The translations under genes and the position numbers were made by a program. From positions 1-31,620 of the IMG/VR virus record IMGVR_UViG_3300027836_000026: 31,620 bases of DNA; one strand, given 5' to 3'. Under the pieces are notes generated by a model. The model ran no database searches and was not told the origin of the DNA. It saw only the letters and a program-made list of their open reading frames with translations. This stretch comes from a virus. Shown here in pieces: positions 1 through 9,316 of the stretch. Within the stretch, counting starts at the first letter, position 1. Every line of letters begins with the position of its first letter.

Positions 1-309
1 GCTGAAGCACCTGGGACCCGTGAGCCTTGGGTTGACTTGGCTATGTTTACTTACAGGGCAAGCATGTGGGTTGATGGTTATTCAGCAGCAAAGAATGCCT
101 TGCTGATAACTGACAAAGCTCTTGTCTACACAATGGACCCTAGTGTCTGGACTGAGAAACCTTTGGACTTGGCTTCTATCTGTGCTTGGCATCTTGGTCA
201 CAAGGATGAAGCAATTGAATTCTGCAAAAAAGCCTTAGAATTCAACCCAACTGATGCCCGTCTTATCAGAAACTTAGAACAAATGACGGAACCAACAATG
301 GTGGATTAA
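1..309 (+). CDS. C-terminal part of a TPR-containing protein, possibly a glycosyltransferase (5' end outside window)
   Basis: The frame is open from base 1, so the gene starts upstream of the window; the 102 visible codons are only its C-terminus. The end of the protein, with HKDEAIEFCKKALEFNPTD followed by ARLIRNLE, is a canonical tetratricopeptide-like helix pair. The earlier segment TREPWVDLA followed by a GYSAAKNALLIT helix resembles the TPR tail of family-2 glycosyltransferases with a C-terminal repeat domain. That assignment comes from family memory, since the catalytic domain is not visible. The gene lies one base ahead of a virion gene, so it is co-transcribed with structural genes and may modify virion or host surface glycans. 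It could equally be another TPR protein. Confidence 0.6.
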   Translation, partial: AEAPGTREPWVDLAMFTYRASMWVDGYSAAKNALLITDKALVYTMDPSVWTEKPLDLASICAWHLGHKDEAIEFCKKALEFNPTDARLIRNLEQMTEPTMVD

Positions 310-310
310 C

Positions 311-1924
311 ATGAGCGATTACAGCCGTCTGAGAACCCCATTTACTAACATGTCCTTTACACCGGATGTGCCTAGTAATGCTTTGGGTCCAAATGAATAT
401 AACAACGGACGGAATGTAGAAGCTGATGTTCGTGGGATCAAGAAGATCTTTGGTGAAGAAGAGATTCTGACTGCTATTCCTGCTGATCCCATCTTCATGG
501 AGGGTGGTTATCGCACAGAAACCCAGTGGGTATACATTGTTGCCACCAGAAACGCCTCTAGCCAAGGCAAATGGTACATGCTGACCTCTGCTGGTATTAG
601 CAACATTACCCCTGGTGTTGGTGCTAATCCTTCTGTGTTTCTGCCTGGATATACCGCTGGTTTGAATATCACCACTTCATGGGTTGGTGGTGTTTTCTTT
701 GCAAACGATACATTGACCAACCCCATGTATTTCTTGCCAACCTCTAACGAAATGACGGTTACGTCTAACGCCTCTTGGAATTACGATGTTGGGGTGACTA
801 GCACTACTGCTGGTTTTGTCAGAAACTATTGCTCTCCAAACGTAGGCAACATTTTGATTGCAGGTAACCTAACCAAGGTTTCTGGTGGTATTCAAAGTAA
901 CTTTCCAACAACAGTTCGCTGGTCACAATCTTTTGCCAATACAGGTATTCCCAATACATGGGAGCCTACTCTGTCAAACATTGCCAACGAGCAAGAGGTT
1001 CCTGTTCGTGGTCCATTGATTGACGGCTTCTTTTTTGGTGGCAACTTCTATGTTTGCTCCTATTGGGATACTGTTGTTTTTTCTCCAATCAACTACCAAA
1101 ACTCCACTGCTCCAGTATTTGGTTTGCGCCTGTTAAACCAAGGTAGGGGGTTGCTGAACAACAATTGCTGGTCTGGTACTGACGCTAATGTGTATGGCGT
1201 AGATTCTCGGGATATCTGGGTATTTGATGGCAACACCTTCCAATCACTTGGCAACCAAAAAGTAAAAAACTACTTTTACAACAATATAAGCACAACATAT
1301 TCTGACCGTATATTTATGGTCAACAACACTCAAAAGAACCAGATTGAGATCTATTACCCTGATCTAACTTCTACTGGCTATTGCAACAAAATGCTTTCTT
1401 GGAGATATGACATCCAAGTTTGGAATGCTCCTAAAGACATTGCCAATGCTTGCATGGGTACAGAGGGCCCTCAGTTTATTTCTGGTAGTTTTAAACTGGC
1501 TTCTCGTGTTGTTACTTATGCCCGTGGTGGTGTGACTGATCAAAAACTGATCCAGACCAACATTGGTAATTCGTTTATTAACGCTGCTGCAATTCCTGTG
1601 TTGTTTGAGCGTAACAACGTGGTTTTGCAATCAGACAAAGGTCCGATCCCATACAGCTCCAAAGTGTATATACACAGACTGCTTCCTGAGATCTCGGGTA
1701 CTGGTGCTATCAACATCTCTGTTGGTGGTGCTAACTCAACTGCTCAAACCCCTGTATATGGTCAAACAGGAACCACTGAAATTGATACAAATAGCCCCTG
1801 GGTGACAACTCAACAAAACGCTGTTCGCACTGTATCGGTTAAGGTTGAAACCAATGATGCGACAAACACTTGGAACATGACTGCTATGAACTGGCAAGCA
1901 ACCCTTGTTGAGGATGCTTTCTAA
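311..1924 (+). CDS. Virion protein, probable tail-hub/DNA-stabilisation (propeller-like) protein
   Basis: This 537-residue protein follows the TPR gene after one base and ends in a TAATG overlap with the tail-fibre gene. Its middle and C-terminal parts contain repeated short beta-blade-like segments rich in aromatic residues, such as DIWVFDGNTFQSLGNQKVKN and the later SWRYDIQVWNAP. Such segments are typical of propeller-like head-completion or tail-hub proteins of podoviruses, for example the P22 gp10 type (about 470 residues). No signal peptide or membrane segment is seen. The ATG has no strong Shine-Dalgarno sequence and is probably reached by translational coupling. The structural role is well supported by its neighbours; the gp10-like assignment is inference. 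Confidence 0.5.
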   Translation: MSDYSRLRTPFTNMSFTPDVPSNALGPNEYNNGRNVEADVRGIKKIFGEEEILTAIPADPIFMEGGYRTETQWVYIVATRNASSQGKWYMLTSAGISNITPGVGANPSVFLPGYTAGLNITTSWVGGVFFANDTLTNPMYFLPTSNEMTVTSNASWNYDVGVTSTTAGFVRNYCSPNVGNILIAGNLTKVSGGIQSNFPTTVRWSQSFANTGIPNTWEPTLSNIANEQEVPVRGPLIDGFFFGGNFYVCSYWDTVVFSPINYQNSTAPVFGLRLLNQGRGLLNNNCWSGTDANVYGVDSRDIWVFDGNTFQSLGNQKVKNYFYNNISTTYSDRIFMVNNTQKNQIEIYYPDLTSTGYCNKMLSWRYDIQVWNAPKDIANACMGTEGPQFISGSFKLASRVVTYARGGVTDQKLIQTNIGNSFINAAAIPVLFERNNVVLQSDKGPIPYSSKVYIHRLLPEISGTGAINISVGGANSTAQTPVYGQTGTTEIDTNSPWVTTQQNAVRTVSVKVETNDATNTWNMTAMNWQATLVEDAF

Positions 1925-4203
1925 TGCCATTCGCACTAGACTCCAATCCATCCAACATTGAGCTGTCGGATGCTATCAATTACCTGCTGGGTAACTTTGG
2001 TGCAAACCTGAGTGCTGACCCCAATACAGGTCTGATTACAGGCCCAACAGGTCAAACCATTGCTTACCTGTACAAGTATCTGTCTATCAAATACGCAGAC
2101 AGTGCTGACGGCTCACTTAACTTCAGCAACTCACCAACTAACCGTTTGTATTACGGTGCTAGAAACAACAACAGTTCTGTTGAGTCAACAAACCCTGCTG
2201 ACTACATTTGGCTTCAAGTTGCTGGTGGTTTTAGCACTACCAAGTTTCTGTTTTACAGGGTAAGTGGTGGTCGTCAGATTGAGTTCTTTGTTGGAACAAC
2301 TGCTCCTGGTTATGGGTGGGAGCAAGATGACGGTACTGCTATTGATCTTGATGCCATCAGCATCACCATTACTGCAACGCCAACCATCTATTTATGGACA
2401 GGATCGTCTACTCCTCCTGCTAGACCATCGACATCAACGACCTACACTTGGCTTACAGGAACTTACACAGCTCCTGCTGGGTGGTCTATTGATGTTCCTT
2501 CAAACACCACCCCTGGTGATTTTCTGTGGGAAATCTCTATCACCATTGTGCAAACTGGTGGCATTAACACGGCAACACTGGATTGGCCCAATGCTATCTA
2601 TCCTATTCGTGCTGTTGGCTACAACGGTGAAGATGGAGCGCCTGGAGCCAACGGCAACAGTGCTTTAACGGCCTACAGAGCGCAAGATCAGGCTCTTGCT
2701 GCACCTACCTTTACCACCCCAACATCAGGCCCTAATGCCCCTGCTGGATGGAGTCTTGGTACACCTGCTGTTTCTGTTGGTCAGGTGCTTTGGTACATCC
2801 AAGGTGAATACAACAGTTCAGCAACAGTAACCATCAACGGTGTGGCTCCTAACACCACTCGTTGGACAGGTCCTATTGCTGCAAGTGTTTTCCAAGACAT
2901 CAGGTCTGACAACTGGAACGGTTCTAACCCTCCAACTTTTGGATCTCCCGGTACTTGGGGCACTGCTGGTTACTACATCTCTAGGTCTACTGGCACAGCC
3001 ATTCTGAACAACCTTGGGGCTAGGGGAACAATCCAATCGGGCTCATCTCCTGCTATCAGTGGCTCATCTATGTCAGGTGCTGGTGCTGTTATCAACAATG
3101 ACGGAACATTTGCTGTTGGTGACTCTTCAAACAACATTACTTACAACGGCTCAACAATCAATTTGAATGGCAACATTGTTGCTGCTGGTAACTTGAAAGA
3201 AGGAACATCTACCACCCAAAGTGGCAACACCTTTGGTTTTGGTAACGGCACTTCAGTGTTTGGTATTGCAACTGCTGGCTTCTTTAAAAGCTCTAACGCA
3301 GGAACTGCTGGCTTAGCTGGTATTGCAACTCAAAGCGTTGGTATCGCTGGGAATACGGCTTCTACAAGCTCGTATGGCGCTTTGTTTTCAAACACCTATG
3401 GCTATGACAGCATCAGTGCCATTTATGTTGTTACAGGTTTGAGTGTTGCTGGACCCAACTTTGGCATATTCACACAGCGCAGAAGCTCCCAGTCAGGCGC
3501 TGCCTCTGAAGGCGCTCCTGGACCAAACACTGCTGCGTATTCCTATCTAGCATACCTGTCCGGCACAGACCATTACGGCGGCAGACTGTTCACGACAAAC
3601 ACCAGTGGCGTGGATGTCCGTGGAATTGTTGCTGGTGGTCCAACTTACGGTCTGACTGTTGTTGGTGGAACTGCTCCATTTACTGGTTGCCACGATGGCT
3701 TGATGCTCAAAGGAACTACTGCTGTTCCCGGTGACATCATTGTTGACACTGGCGTTATCGTTGCAACGTCTGGCGTTACCGATACGATTACTGAAGTTAC
3801 ACCAAGCACAACTGCCAACCAAAAGGGTGCTATCGGGGTGTTTGCTGCTATCAGTACGGTGACCCCTTACATCTTGCAGGTTCCTGTCATTGTTCCTGTT
3901 TGGCAACATGACGAGTGGGTTGATACGGTGGAATATGAGTTGAACCCGATTTACCAACCTATTGTTGATACGCACGACTATGTGGCAATTAACAGTGTTG
4001 GTGAAGGCCAGATTAACGTCTGTGGTGAAAATGGGAACTTCCAAGTTGGTGATTTGATTGTTTGCTCTTCTACTGCTGGCAAGGGGATGAAGCAGGGTGA
4101 CGATATTGTCAGAAGCAGCACTGTTGCCAAAATCAGGGAAAATGTGGCATTTACTTCATCTACAGAAGTAAAGCTTGTTTCGTGCATTTACATGTGCGGT
4201 TAA
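1924..4203 (+). CDS. Tail fibre / receptor-binding protein with peptidase-G2-like C-terminal domain
   Basis: This 759-residue protein is rich in Gly, Ser, Thr and Asn, with very few charged residues, as usual for phage fibres. An N-terminal region of about 170 residues is followed by two related modules near residues 170-215 and 260-300, each containing an APAGWS motif and an aromatic LW pair. A Gly/Ser/Asn-rich beta-structured shaft follows (around 380-600). The last 150 residues, with GDIIV and DYVAINSVGEGQINVCGENG and ending in VKLVSCIYMCG, resemble the peptidase-G2/intramolecular-chaperone domains that trimerise fibres. The start codon overlaps the upstream stop (TAATG). It probably contacts the host receptor. 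I cannot tell whether the C-terminal domain cleaves itself. Confidence 0.75.
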   Translation: MPFALDSNPSNIELSDAINYLLGNFGANLSADPNTGLITGPTGQTIAYLYKYLSIKYADSADGSLNFSNSPTNRLYYGARNNNSSVESTNPADYIWLQVAGGFSTTKFLFYRVSGGRQIEFFVGTTAPGYGWEQDDGTAIDLDAISITITATPTIYLWTGSSTPPARPSTSTTYTWLTGTYTAPAGWSIDVPSNTTPGDFLWEISITIVQTGGINTATLDWPNAIYPIRAVGYNGEDGAPGANGNSALTAYRAQDQALAAPTFTTPTSGPNAPAGWSLGTPAVSVGQVLWYIQGEYNSSATVTINGVAPNTTRWTGPIAASVFQDIRSDNWNGSNPPTFGSPGTWGTAGYYISRSTGTAILNNLGARGTIQSGSSPAISGSSMSGAGAVINNDGTFAVGDSSNNITYNGSTINLNGNIVAAGNLKEGTSTTQSGNTFGFGNGTSVFGIATAGFFKSSNAGTAGLAGIATQSVGIAGNTASTSSYGALFSNTYGYDSISAIYVVTGLSVAGPNFGIFTQRRSSQSGAASEGAPGPNTAAYSYLAYLSGTDHYGGRLFTTNTSGVDVRGIVAGGPTYGLTVVGGTAPFTGCHDGLMLKGTTAVPGDIIVDTGVIVATSGVTDTITEVTPSTTANQKGAIGVFAAISTVTPYILQVPVIVPVWQHDEWVDTVEYELNPIYQPIVDTHDYVAINSVGEGQINVCGENGNFQVGDLIVCSSTAGKGMKQGDDIVRSSTVAKIRENVAFTSSTEVKLVSCIYMCG

Positions 4204-4212
4204 AGGAAAAAT

Positions 4213-4482
4213 ATGGGAATGCAATCAGCTCAAGTCCAATCAGGGACTCAACCTCAAGGCAAGGGGTTTGCACAACCTGTAAACCCTCCTACTCAGGGCA
4301 ATATGCCCCAAGGGATGCCACAGTCCAGCAGAGGCAAGGGTAGTACAACCAATGCTGCCACTTCTGGTCAACCAACTTATGGTCAGCCAAACAACTATCC
4401 AAATACTGTTGGACAGTGGGATAATGCAAGCATTCAACGAACTAACCAGCAACCTATGGGTGGCGGGAAAGGCAAAGGCTAA
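4213..4482 (+). CDS. Small Gly/Gln/Pro-rich protein of the virion cluster
   Basis: This 89-residue, low-complexity protein is full of Gln, Gly, Asn and Pro with almost no hydrophobic core, so it is probably disordered. It starts after an AAAGGA ribosome-binding site nine bases past the fibre gene. It ends in MGGGKGKG, and two bases later the next gene begins with MGGGKG, an apparent local duplication. No family is recognised. Its place between the fibre and the ejection-type proteins suggests a minor virion or assembly protein, but this is inference from position. Confidence 0.6.
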   Translation: MGMQSAQVQSGTQPQGKGFAQPVNPPTQGNMPQGMPQSSRGKGSTTNAATSGQPTYGQPNNYPNTVGQWDNASIQRTNQQPMGGGKGKG

Positions 4483-4484
4483 AT

Positions 4485-5309
4485 ATGGGCGGCGGAAAAG
4501 GTAGCAGTTCTTCGGCTCCAGTAGTCACAGAAGAACAAAAAGAACTTCTAAGACAGCAAACTGGGTTTCTCACAAACACAGCATATCCTGCTTACCAAAG
4601 AACAATTGGTGAAGCTAGTGATGTCTACAACCAAGTTAACCCTGCTACAACCACTGTTGCTCAAACGGCAATGGATGTCAGCAATCGATCTGGTCAACTG
4701 CAAGAAACTGCTGGACGGGGTGCTTTGACAACAGGCATTACTGGTCAGGGAAACTTAGCAGGGTTTCAAGAAGGCATGGGCCGTGGTTTGTTTGCGGGTG
4801 GTGCTGGTCAACTTGGCGCACTGTTCTCGCCTCAATACAAGCAAGAGCAGATCCAAGCATCCTTGCAACCTGCTCGTGAAGAGATTCGTGAGCAAATGGG
4901 TCAACAAGCAGCTTTGTTTGGTGGATCTGGTGGTTTAGGGTCTTCTCGTCAAGCACTGGCTTCTCGCAACCTTGCATCTCTTGGTGAACAGCGCTTGGGA
5001 TCTGTTGCTGCTCAAACATCCGCTGGTGTTGAAAGCCAACGTCAACGTGCTGCTGAATCCTTAATGGGTGCTGGTGCTGGTGCTTTGGGTCAAGCAGGTA
5101 GCTTGTTTGGCTCTTTGACAGGTGCTGGTCAACAAGGCTTAACTGCTGCCCAACAATCGGCTGCTAGTCGTATTGGTTTTGCTGGCGCTCCACAGGATGT
5201 GTTGTCCAAGTACGCATCTGTTATTTACGGTACACCACAAGCTTCTACAACGCCCAACTTTGCTGGCACACAAGGCCAGAAAACAAGCAGCAAGGGCTTT
5301 GGCTTCTAA
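4485..5309 (+). CDS. Putative ejection/internal virion protein
   Basis: This 274-residue protein is rich in Gly, Ala, Gln and Ser. Residues 1-60 hold a Gly/Ser tip and an EEQKELLRQQTGFL helix. The central part, around residues 115-200, has long amphipathic helices with QPAREEIREQMGQQAALFGG and a GSSRQALASRNLASLGEQR stretch. This pattern recurs in podovirus internal or pilot proteins that are ejected with DNA. The C-terminal third is Gly/Ala-rich (GAGAGALGQAGSLFGSLTG), compatible with membrane insertion after ejection. It is followed by three more genes of similar composition, much like the P22 gp7/gp20/gp16 cluster. No catalytic motif is seen. Confidence 0.55.
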   Translation: MGGGKGSSSSAPVVTEEQKELLRQQTGFLTNTAYPAYQRTIGEASDVYNQVNPATTTVAQTAMDVSNRSGQLQETAGRGALTTGITGQGNLAGFQEGMGRGLFAGGAGQLGALFSPQYKQEQIQASLQPAREEIREQMGQQAALFGGSGGLGSSRQALASRNLASLGEQRLGSVAAQTSAGVESQRQRAAESLMGAGAGALGQAGSLFGSLTGAGQQGLTAAQQSAASRIGFAGAPQDVLSKYASVIYGTPQASTTPNFAGTQGQKTSSKGFGF

Positions 5310-5318
5310 GGAACAATC

Positions 5319-5906
5319 ATGGCAGCAGAAACACCTTTCGGCGCAAGCTTTGGAGATCCTCGCAGATACATGGGGCAAAGTCCTCTTGCTGAAATTGGCA
5401 AGGCGCTTAAAACTGGCGGCATTCTTTATGGGTTGCAAAAGTCTGGCGCTATAGAAGCTTTGGACCAAATGGGAATTAAGTCCGATGGAAAAGGTGGGTT
5501 TAATCTTCCACAACCTGCTGGCTCTGTTCCTCCTGCCACTCGGTCAATGGGCGCTCAACCTGTAGCTCCTCAACAGTTTGGGGCAGTTCCTCCTGCTCCT
5601 ATGGCTCCTATGGCTCCTGCTGCTCTTGGGCCTCAAATAACGCCATTGCCGGACTCTGGCCCTTCTAATGTTCAGATCAATACATTTGCTCCACCACCAC
5701 CAGATGCTGGTCGGCAAATATTGGATGGAACATTTAAGCCTCAGTCTTCTGCTGTTGATGTAACCAATGAAACTGACTTCAACCCATTTGTTCCTGATAC
5801 AGGCAATCAAGTTGCTTTGACAGGCAATGAGTATCAGCAGACTCCTGGCTTTGGAAGTTCTAAAGACAAAGCTGGCAAACTAATGAAAATCATGGGGATG
5901 GGATAA
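5319..5906 (+). CDS. Pro/Ala-rich putative internal virion protein
   Basis: This 195-residue protein has a short structured N-terminus (about residues 1-55, with ASFGDPRRYMGQSPLAEIGK). A long Pro/Ala-rich segment follows, including a tandem APMAP repeat near residues 88-100 and a PPPP run near 125. The C-terminus, ending in KLMKIMGMG, is weakly basic. The ATG follows the previous stop by nine bases with AAGGAACA upstream. No known family is recognised. Composition and position suggest a minor internal or ejection protein with a disordered linker. Confidence 0.55.
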   Translation: MAAETPFGASFGDPRRYMGQSPLAEIGKALKTGGILYGLQKSGAIEALDQMGIKSDGKGGFNLPQPAGSVPPATRSMGAQPVAPQQFGAVPPAPMAPMAPAALGPQITPLPDSGPSNVQINTFAPPPPDAGRQILDGTFKPQSSAVDVTNETDFNPFVPDTGNQVALTGNEYQQTPGFGSSKDKAGKLMKIMGMG

Positions 5907-5911
5907 ACATC

Positions 5912-7498
5912 ATGCAAGACACAATGAACCCTCCAGCTCCAGCAGTCACTGCATATCCAAGTGCATTGATTGATGCTGCCCAAATTAAAAATCAAGCCAA
6001 CCAAGACCTTCAAACAAGGAACGTAGATGGTTTGTTAAGCACCGCAACAAAGATGGGCTCAGGCACTCCTGAAGGCCGTGCAATTGTTGAAACAGTTAAA
6101 GACATTCAAGACCGTGGCTTTCAATTTAAAACACTGACTGCTCCTATTGAGAATGCTAAGTCTGACAGTGAACGCAACCTTGCTGCTGCAAATGCTTTGC
6201 GTAACGTGACTGAGCAGCCTTTGTACGGTCAAGCTTTAGTTGCTTTTATGATGGGCAACAAAGAAGCTGCGTTTAACTTGGCAACAGGTGGTCAAGTCAA
6301 AACATCTGTAGAGTTTGCCAAAGACAACGGCAACATTATTGAAGTACGGGCTAATGCCCTTGGTCAACCTCAAAGCTACTTTGATCGTGGCTTGGGCAGG
6401 GTTCTAACACCCGAAGAATACTCTCAGCGTGGTGGTAGTGTTACCGACTTTGACCGAACTCTTGCAGGTAAAAACCTTGAGCAAAACCGTGGCAAGTACA
6501 ACCAAGCCTTCAGTGAAGAAAAGGTTGCAAACAGGGCTTTGTTTACAGCGTTTAACGGCATCAATGGCAAGGTAGATACGTTAGACAAGCTTGTGTCTAA
6601 TTTGAAGTTTGGCCTTCCTGGTGATGTGTATGCCAATCTGGTTGGCACTTTGTCTACCGCACAAGGTCAGTCAAGCACCAAATCTGATTCATCCACTTAC
6701 TTGAACCAAATCCAAGAAAATGCTTCTGCTGGTCGAGGCCAGAAAATTGACGCTGCCCTTGCTGCAAAGCTTGGCATCCCCAATAAGTATCTTGGCGAAA
6801 CATTCTCGATTGATGGCAAATACTTGGTGTCAAAAGACAACTCGGTTCGAGTTAGCACAGATGGATTGAAGCAACAAACAGACAGTGCAAGTCTTGCTTC
6901 TGAAACATCTAAAAACACTAATTCCAACTTAGAAAGTGTTTTGACTTCAGAAAGCTTTAAGGCTGCTATTGCTGGCAAATCTAAAGAAGAGCAAGGAAAA
7001 ATTGTTCAGCAAATGAGAGCTGCTCTGACCTTGAGCAACGAGATTGGTTCTGAGATTAACAAAACGGTAGACAAGTACGGTAAGCCTTCTTTTATCTCTT
7101 TGCCTACATCTGTAACTTTTGCAGATCCTCAATCCCAGTTCATGATTCAACTTGAAACATTGCGTCAGAACAGGGACATGATTAATGCGTATGCTCCATA
7201 CTTTGAAGAGACTGCTGGTGTTTACGACAATGCAAAAACATTGCCCGTACCTGGGACCATTGGGGCCAACTTTGTAAACAAAGACATCTTCAAAGAGATC
7301 CGTAACAATTACGCTGAAAAGATTCAGCAGATTGTAAATACAGATTTTTCAAATCGTTCTGCAAGACAAGCACAACCAACAGCACAACCAGCAAAATCAT
7401 CTGCTCCTGTTGCCCCTCCAAAGGCTTCCACTGGTGGCGGTGGTTCACTTGCCGAGCAAGCTGCAGCAGAATTAAAACGCCGTCAGAAAGGTAAGTAA
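5912..7498 (+). CDS. Putative large internal virion/ejection protein
   Basis: This 528-residue protein is largely helical in appearance and hydrophilic, with Ala/Gln/Asn-rich helices throughout and a Pro/Ala-rich tail (about residues 490-515) before a basic LKRRQKGK end. No transmembrane helix, signal peptide or enzymatic motif is evident. It sits five bases after the previous gene and one base before the next, inside a run of four low-complexity genes after the tail fibre. By position it matches the larger ejection proteins of P22-like phages, but sequence similarity to them is not evident by eye. Confidence 0.55.
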   Translation: MQDTMNPPAPAVTAYPSALIDAAQIKNQANQDLQTRNVDGLLSTATKMGSGTPEGRAIVETVKDIQDRGFQFKTLTAPIENAKSDSERNLAAANALRNVTEQPLYGQALVAFMMGNKEAAFNLATGGQVKTSVEFAKDNGNIIEVRANALGQPQSYFDRGLGRVLTPEEYSQRGGSVTDFDRTLAGKNLEQNRGKYNQAFSEEKVANRALFTAFNGINGKVDTLDKLVSNLKFGLPGDVYANLVGTLSTAQGQSSTKSDSSTYLNQIQENASAGRGQKIDAALAAKLGIPNKYLGETFSIDGKYLVSKDNSVRVSTDGLKQQTDSASLASETSKNTNSNLESVLTSESFKAAIAGKSKEEQGKIVQQMRAALTLSNEIGSEINKTVDKYGKPSFISLPTSVTFADPQSQFMIQLETLRQNRDMINAYAPYFEETAGVYDNAKTLPVPGTIGANFVNKDIFKEIRNNYAEKIQQIVNTDFSNRSARQAQPTAQPAKSSAPVAPPKASTGGGGSLAEQAAAELKRRQKGK

Positions 7499-7499
7499 C

Positions 7500-8987
7500 A
7501 TGTCATTAGACCTTTCCAAGTTTTCCGATGAAGAGCTTAAATCTATTGCTTCTGGCAATTTAAAAGATTTGTCGGAAGACACTTTGCGTCTAATTTCAGG
7601 CGCACAACCTCCTGCTGGCGCTGTTCCACCTTCTGCAATTAGCAGTGGACCCGATACTGCTGCTAAATTTCAAGCAGAAGCTGACACTAAGAGGGCTGCA
7701 ATTGTTCAAGGCTATGAGGAAAGCAGCAAGAAGGACGCATCACAATCTCCAATGACAATGGAGGGTGTTTTAACATCAACCCCTGCATTAGTTACTGGTG
7801 CTGCTTTGCTTGGCGCACTGACTACATATGCTGCCCCTAAGGTGTACAAGGGCATCAAAGAACGCTACATGACCCAAGCACCTGAGATCAATCGCAACAT
7901 TGATATCCCTACTGGTGGGTTCTTTGACGTTCCACCAAATCCAAACATAAACCCTGTTAATCAACCTGAAGCTCAAGCTATGGACAAGCTTCGCAGAGCA
8001 GAAGAATTGGCTGAAGCCAACAGGCAGCTTGGCATAGGTGATAACAAGCCTGTAGCTCCCGGTCCAATTGCACGGATTCCATTGCCAAGGGGTGCTGTTA
8101 ACCCTGCTATGTTTCGCTCATCACCAAAGGCTCCAAAATTTGATACGCCGCCATCAACACCATTTAGCGCAGCCCCTCTTGACGCTCCTGCGCCAACACC
8201 TACTGCTGGTCCCGGCTCTCCTGTAACAACCATAGTTACTGACACCGTCAAAGATATGATTCAGGAAGCACCTGCTCAACCTATGGCACAACAGCCTGTT
8301 CCGCCTGTGTATCCAAAAGCAGGAACAAAATTTAAGACTGAAGCTGATCTTCCACCAGGGTTTGTCGCTCGTTACGATGTTGGCAACAAAGACCGATCAC
8401 TAGGCAATATTCTTGGCCTAGAAAATCGTGCATATGCTCGTGACATGTTTAATGAAGGTAAGCCATTTGGGCAATCACTACCTGGAAAAAACCAAGCAAA
8501 CATTGATGTTTCCAATTTAACAAGAAGGTATTTTGAAGAACTTCAAAGTCAAATCCCAGAAACATTACTTGGTCGTGATGCAAGGCAAGCACAAAAAATA
8601 CCTTCTGAATTTGGAGTATTTGCAAAAAATACAAACTTTGGCACGGGTGTAAAAATTGGCGGTAGAGCTGCAACAATTTTTGCTGCTGCGGATATTGCTA
8701 ATGCTGCCCAACAAGGAAATTATGGCGGGGCTGCCGTACAAGCTGCCGATGTTGCAACTGATTATTTGCCTATCATTGGTCAAATTAAACAAGCTTTAAG
8801 CCCATCATCTGCTGGTGAGGGCTCTACACTCCCCGCAAACATTCGACAAATGCAAAATGAAGCAATGCTTCTTGGAAGCCCTTACGCTCAATCTCCACAA
8901 TCTGTAAAGTTTAGGCAAGAGCAGGAATACATTCGTAAAATTGGTGGTCGTACAGGGGCTGCTGTACCTCCTCAATATCGGAGATGA
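7500..8987 (+). CDS. Putative internal virion/ejection protein with a hydrophobic segment
   Basis: This is a 495-residue protein. Residues 1-35 form a short charged helix-loop-helix region (LSKFSDEELKSIASGNLKDL). A hydrophobic stretch follows around residues 92-112 (TPALVTGAALLGALTTYAA), and a Pro-rich central linker spans roughly 135-270. The C-terminal half has another Ala/Ile-rich weakly hydrophobic region near 395-430. The hydrophobic patches would fit a protein that enters the host envelope during DNA ejection. It is the last gene of the structural run before the lysis cassette. No family is recognised, and no lytic transglycosylase motif is visible. Confidence 0.55.
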   Translation: MSLDLSKFSDEELKSIASGNLKDLSEDTLRLISGAQPPAGAVPPSAISSGPDTAAKFQAEADTKRAAIVQGYEESSKKDASQSPMTMEGVLTSTPALVTGAALLGALTTYAAPKVYKGIKERYMTQAPEINRNIDIPTGGFFDVPPNPNINPVNQPEAQAMDKLRRAEELAEANRQLGIGDNKPVAPGPIARIPLPRGAVNPAMFRSSPKAPKFDTPPSTPFSAAPLDAPAPTPTAGPGSPVTTIVTDTVKDMIQEAPAQPMAQQPVPPVYPKAGTKFKTEADLPPGFVARYDVGNKDRSLGNILGLENRAYARDMFNEGKPFGQSLPGKNQANIDVSNLTRRYFEELQSQIPETLLGRDARQAQKIPSEFGVFAKNTNFGTGVKIGGRAATIFAAADIANAAQQGNYGGAAVQAADVATDYLPIIGQIKQALSPSSAGEGSTLPANIRQMQNEAMLLGSPYAQSPQSVKFRQEQEYIRKIGGRTGAAVPPQYRR

Positions 8988-8990
8988 TTC

Positions 8991-9224
8991 ATGGACAAAG
9001 AAGTATCACATGCAGAAATCTATGCTCGTTTAATACTGGTTGAAGAAAAAGTAGATCGTATTGATACCAATACCCAAGGCGTAGTAAAAGCTTTTGAGGC
9101 TGCTGCTGGTGCTTTTTTGGTTCTTGAAATGCTTGGAAAGATTGCAAAACCTGTACTGTTTATAAGTGGGTTATTTGCTTTTATTGCTATTTGGTGGCAA
9201 ACAATTAAAGACCACATAAAATGA
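8991..9224 (+). CDS. Holin-like small membrane protein (one TM segment)
   Basis: This 77-residue protein has an N-terminal charged coiled-coil-like helix (residues 8-34, EIYARLILVEEKVDRID) and an amphipathic Ala-rich helix (33-50). One membrane segment follows at about 52-69 (AKPVLFISGLFAFIAIWW), then a short lysine-containing tail. This layout is common among small phage lysis-cassette proteins. Its stop codon overlaps the start of another tiny membrane protein. It could be a holin, antiholin or accessory membrane protein; the sequence alone does not decide. Confidence 0.6.
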   Translation: MDKEVSHAEIYARLILVEEKVDRIDTNTQGVVKAFEAAAGAFLVLEMLGKIAKPVLFISGLFAFIAIWWQTIKDHIK

Positions 9225-9316
9225 AAGATTGGGCCATTGCATTTATTGCAGCGGCTCTATTGGTTTCATTCATCGTCTGGTGTTTAAAGATTTTCTGGTG
9301 GGCTTATGCTGGCTGA
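9221..9316 (+). CDS. 31-residue single-TM peptide in the lysis cassette
   Basis: The ATG overlaps the upstream TGA (ATGA). The 31 codons encode one almost uninterrupted hydrophobic helix (WAIAFIAAALLVSFIVW, then LKIFWWAYAG). The stop lies 11 bases inside the next gene, so it is translationally embedded between two lysis genes. Its tight coupling on both sides and its clear membrane character argue for a real gene despite its size. A regulatory role such as antiholin is conceivable but not shown by the sequence. Confidence 0.55.
   Translation: MKDWAIAFIAAALLVSFIVWCLKIFWWAYAG

Noticed and set aside
3547-4044. 165-codon antisense frame in the tail-fibre gene.
   Set aside because: Ser/Asn/Thr-rich reflection of a fibre gene's codons without initiation signals.
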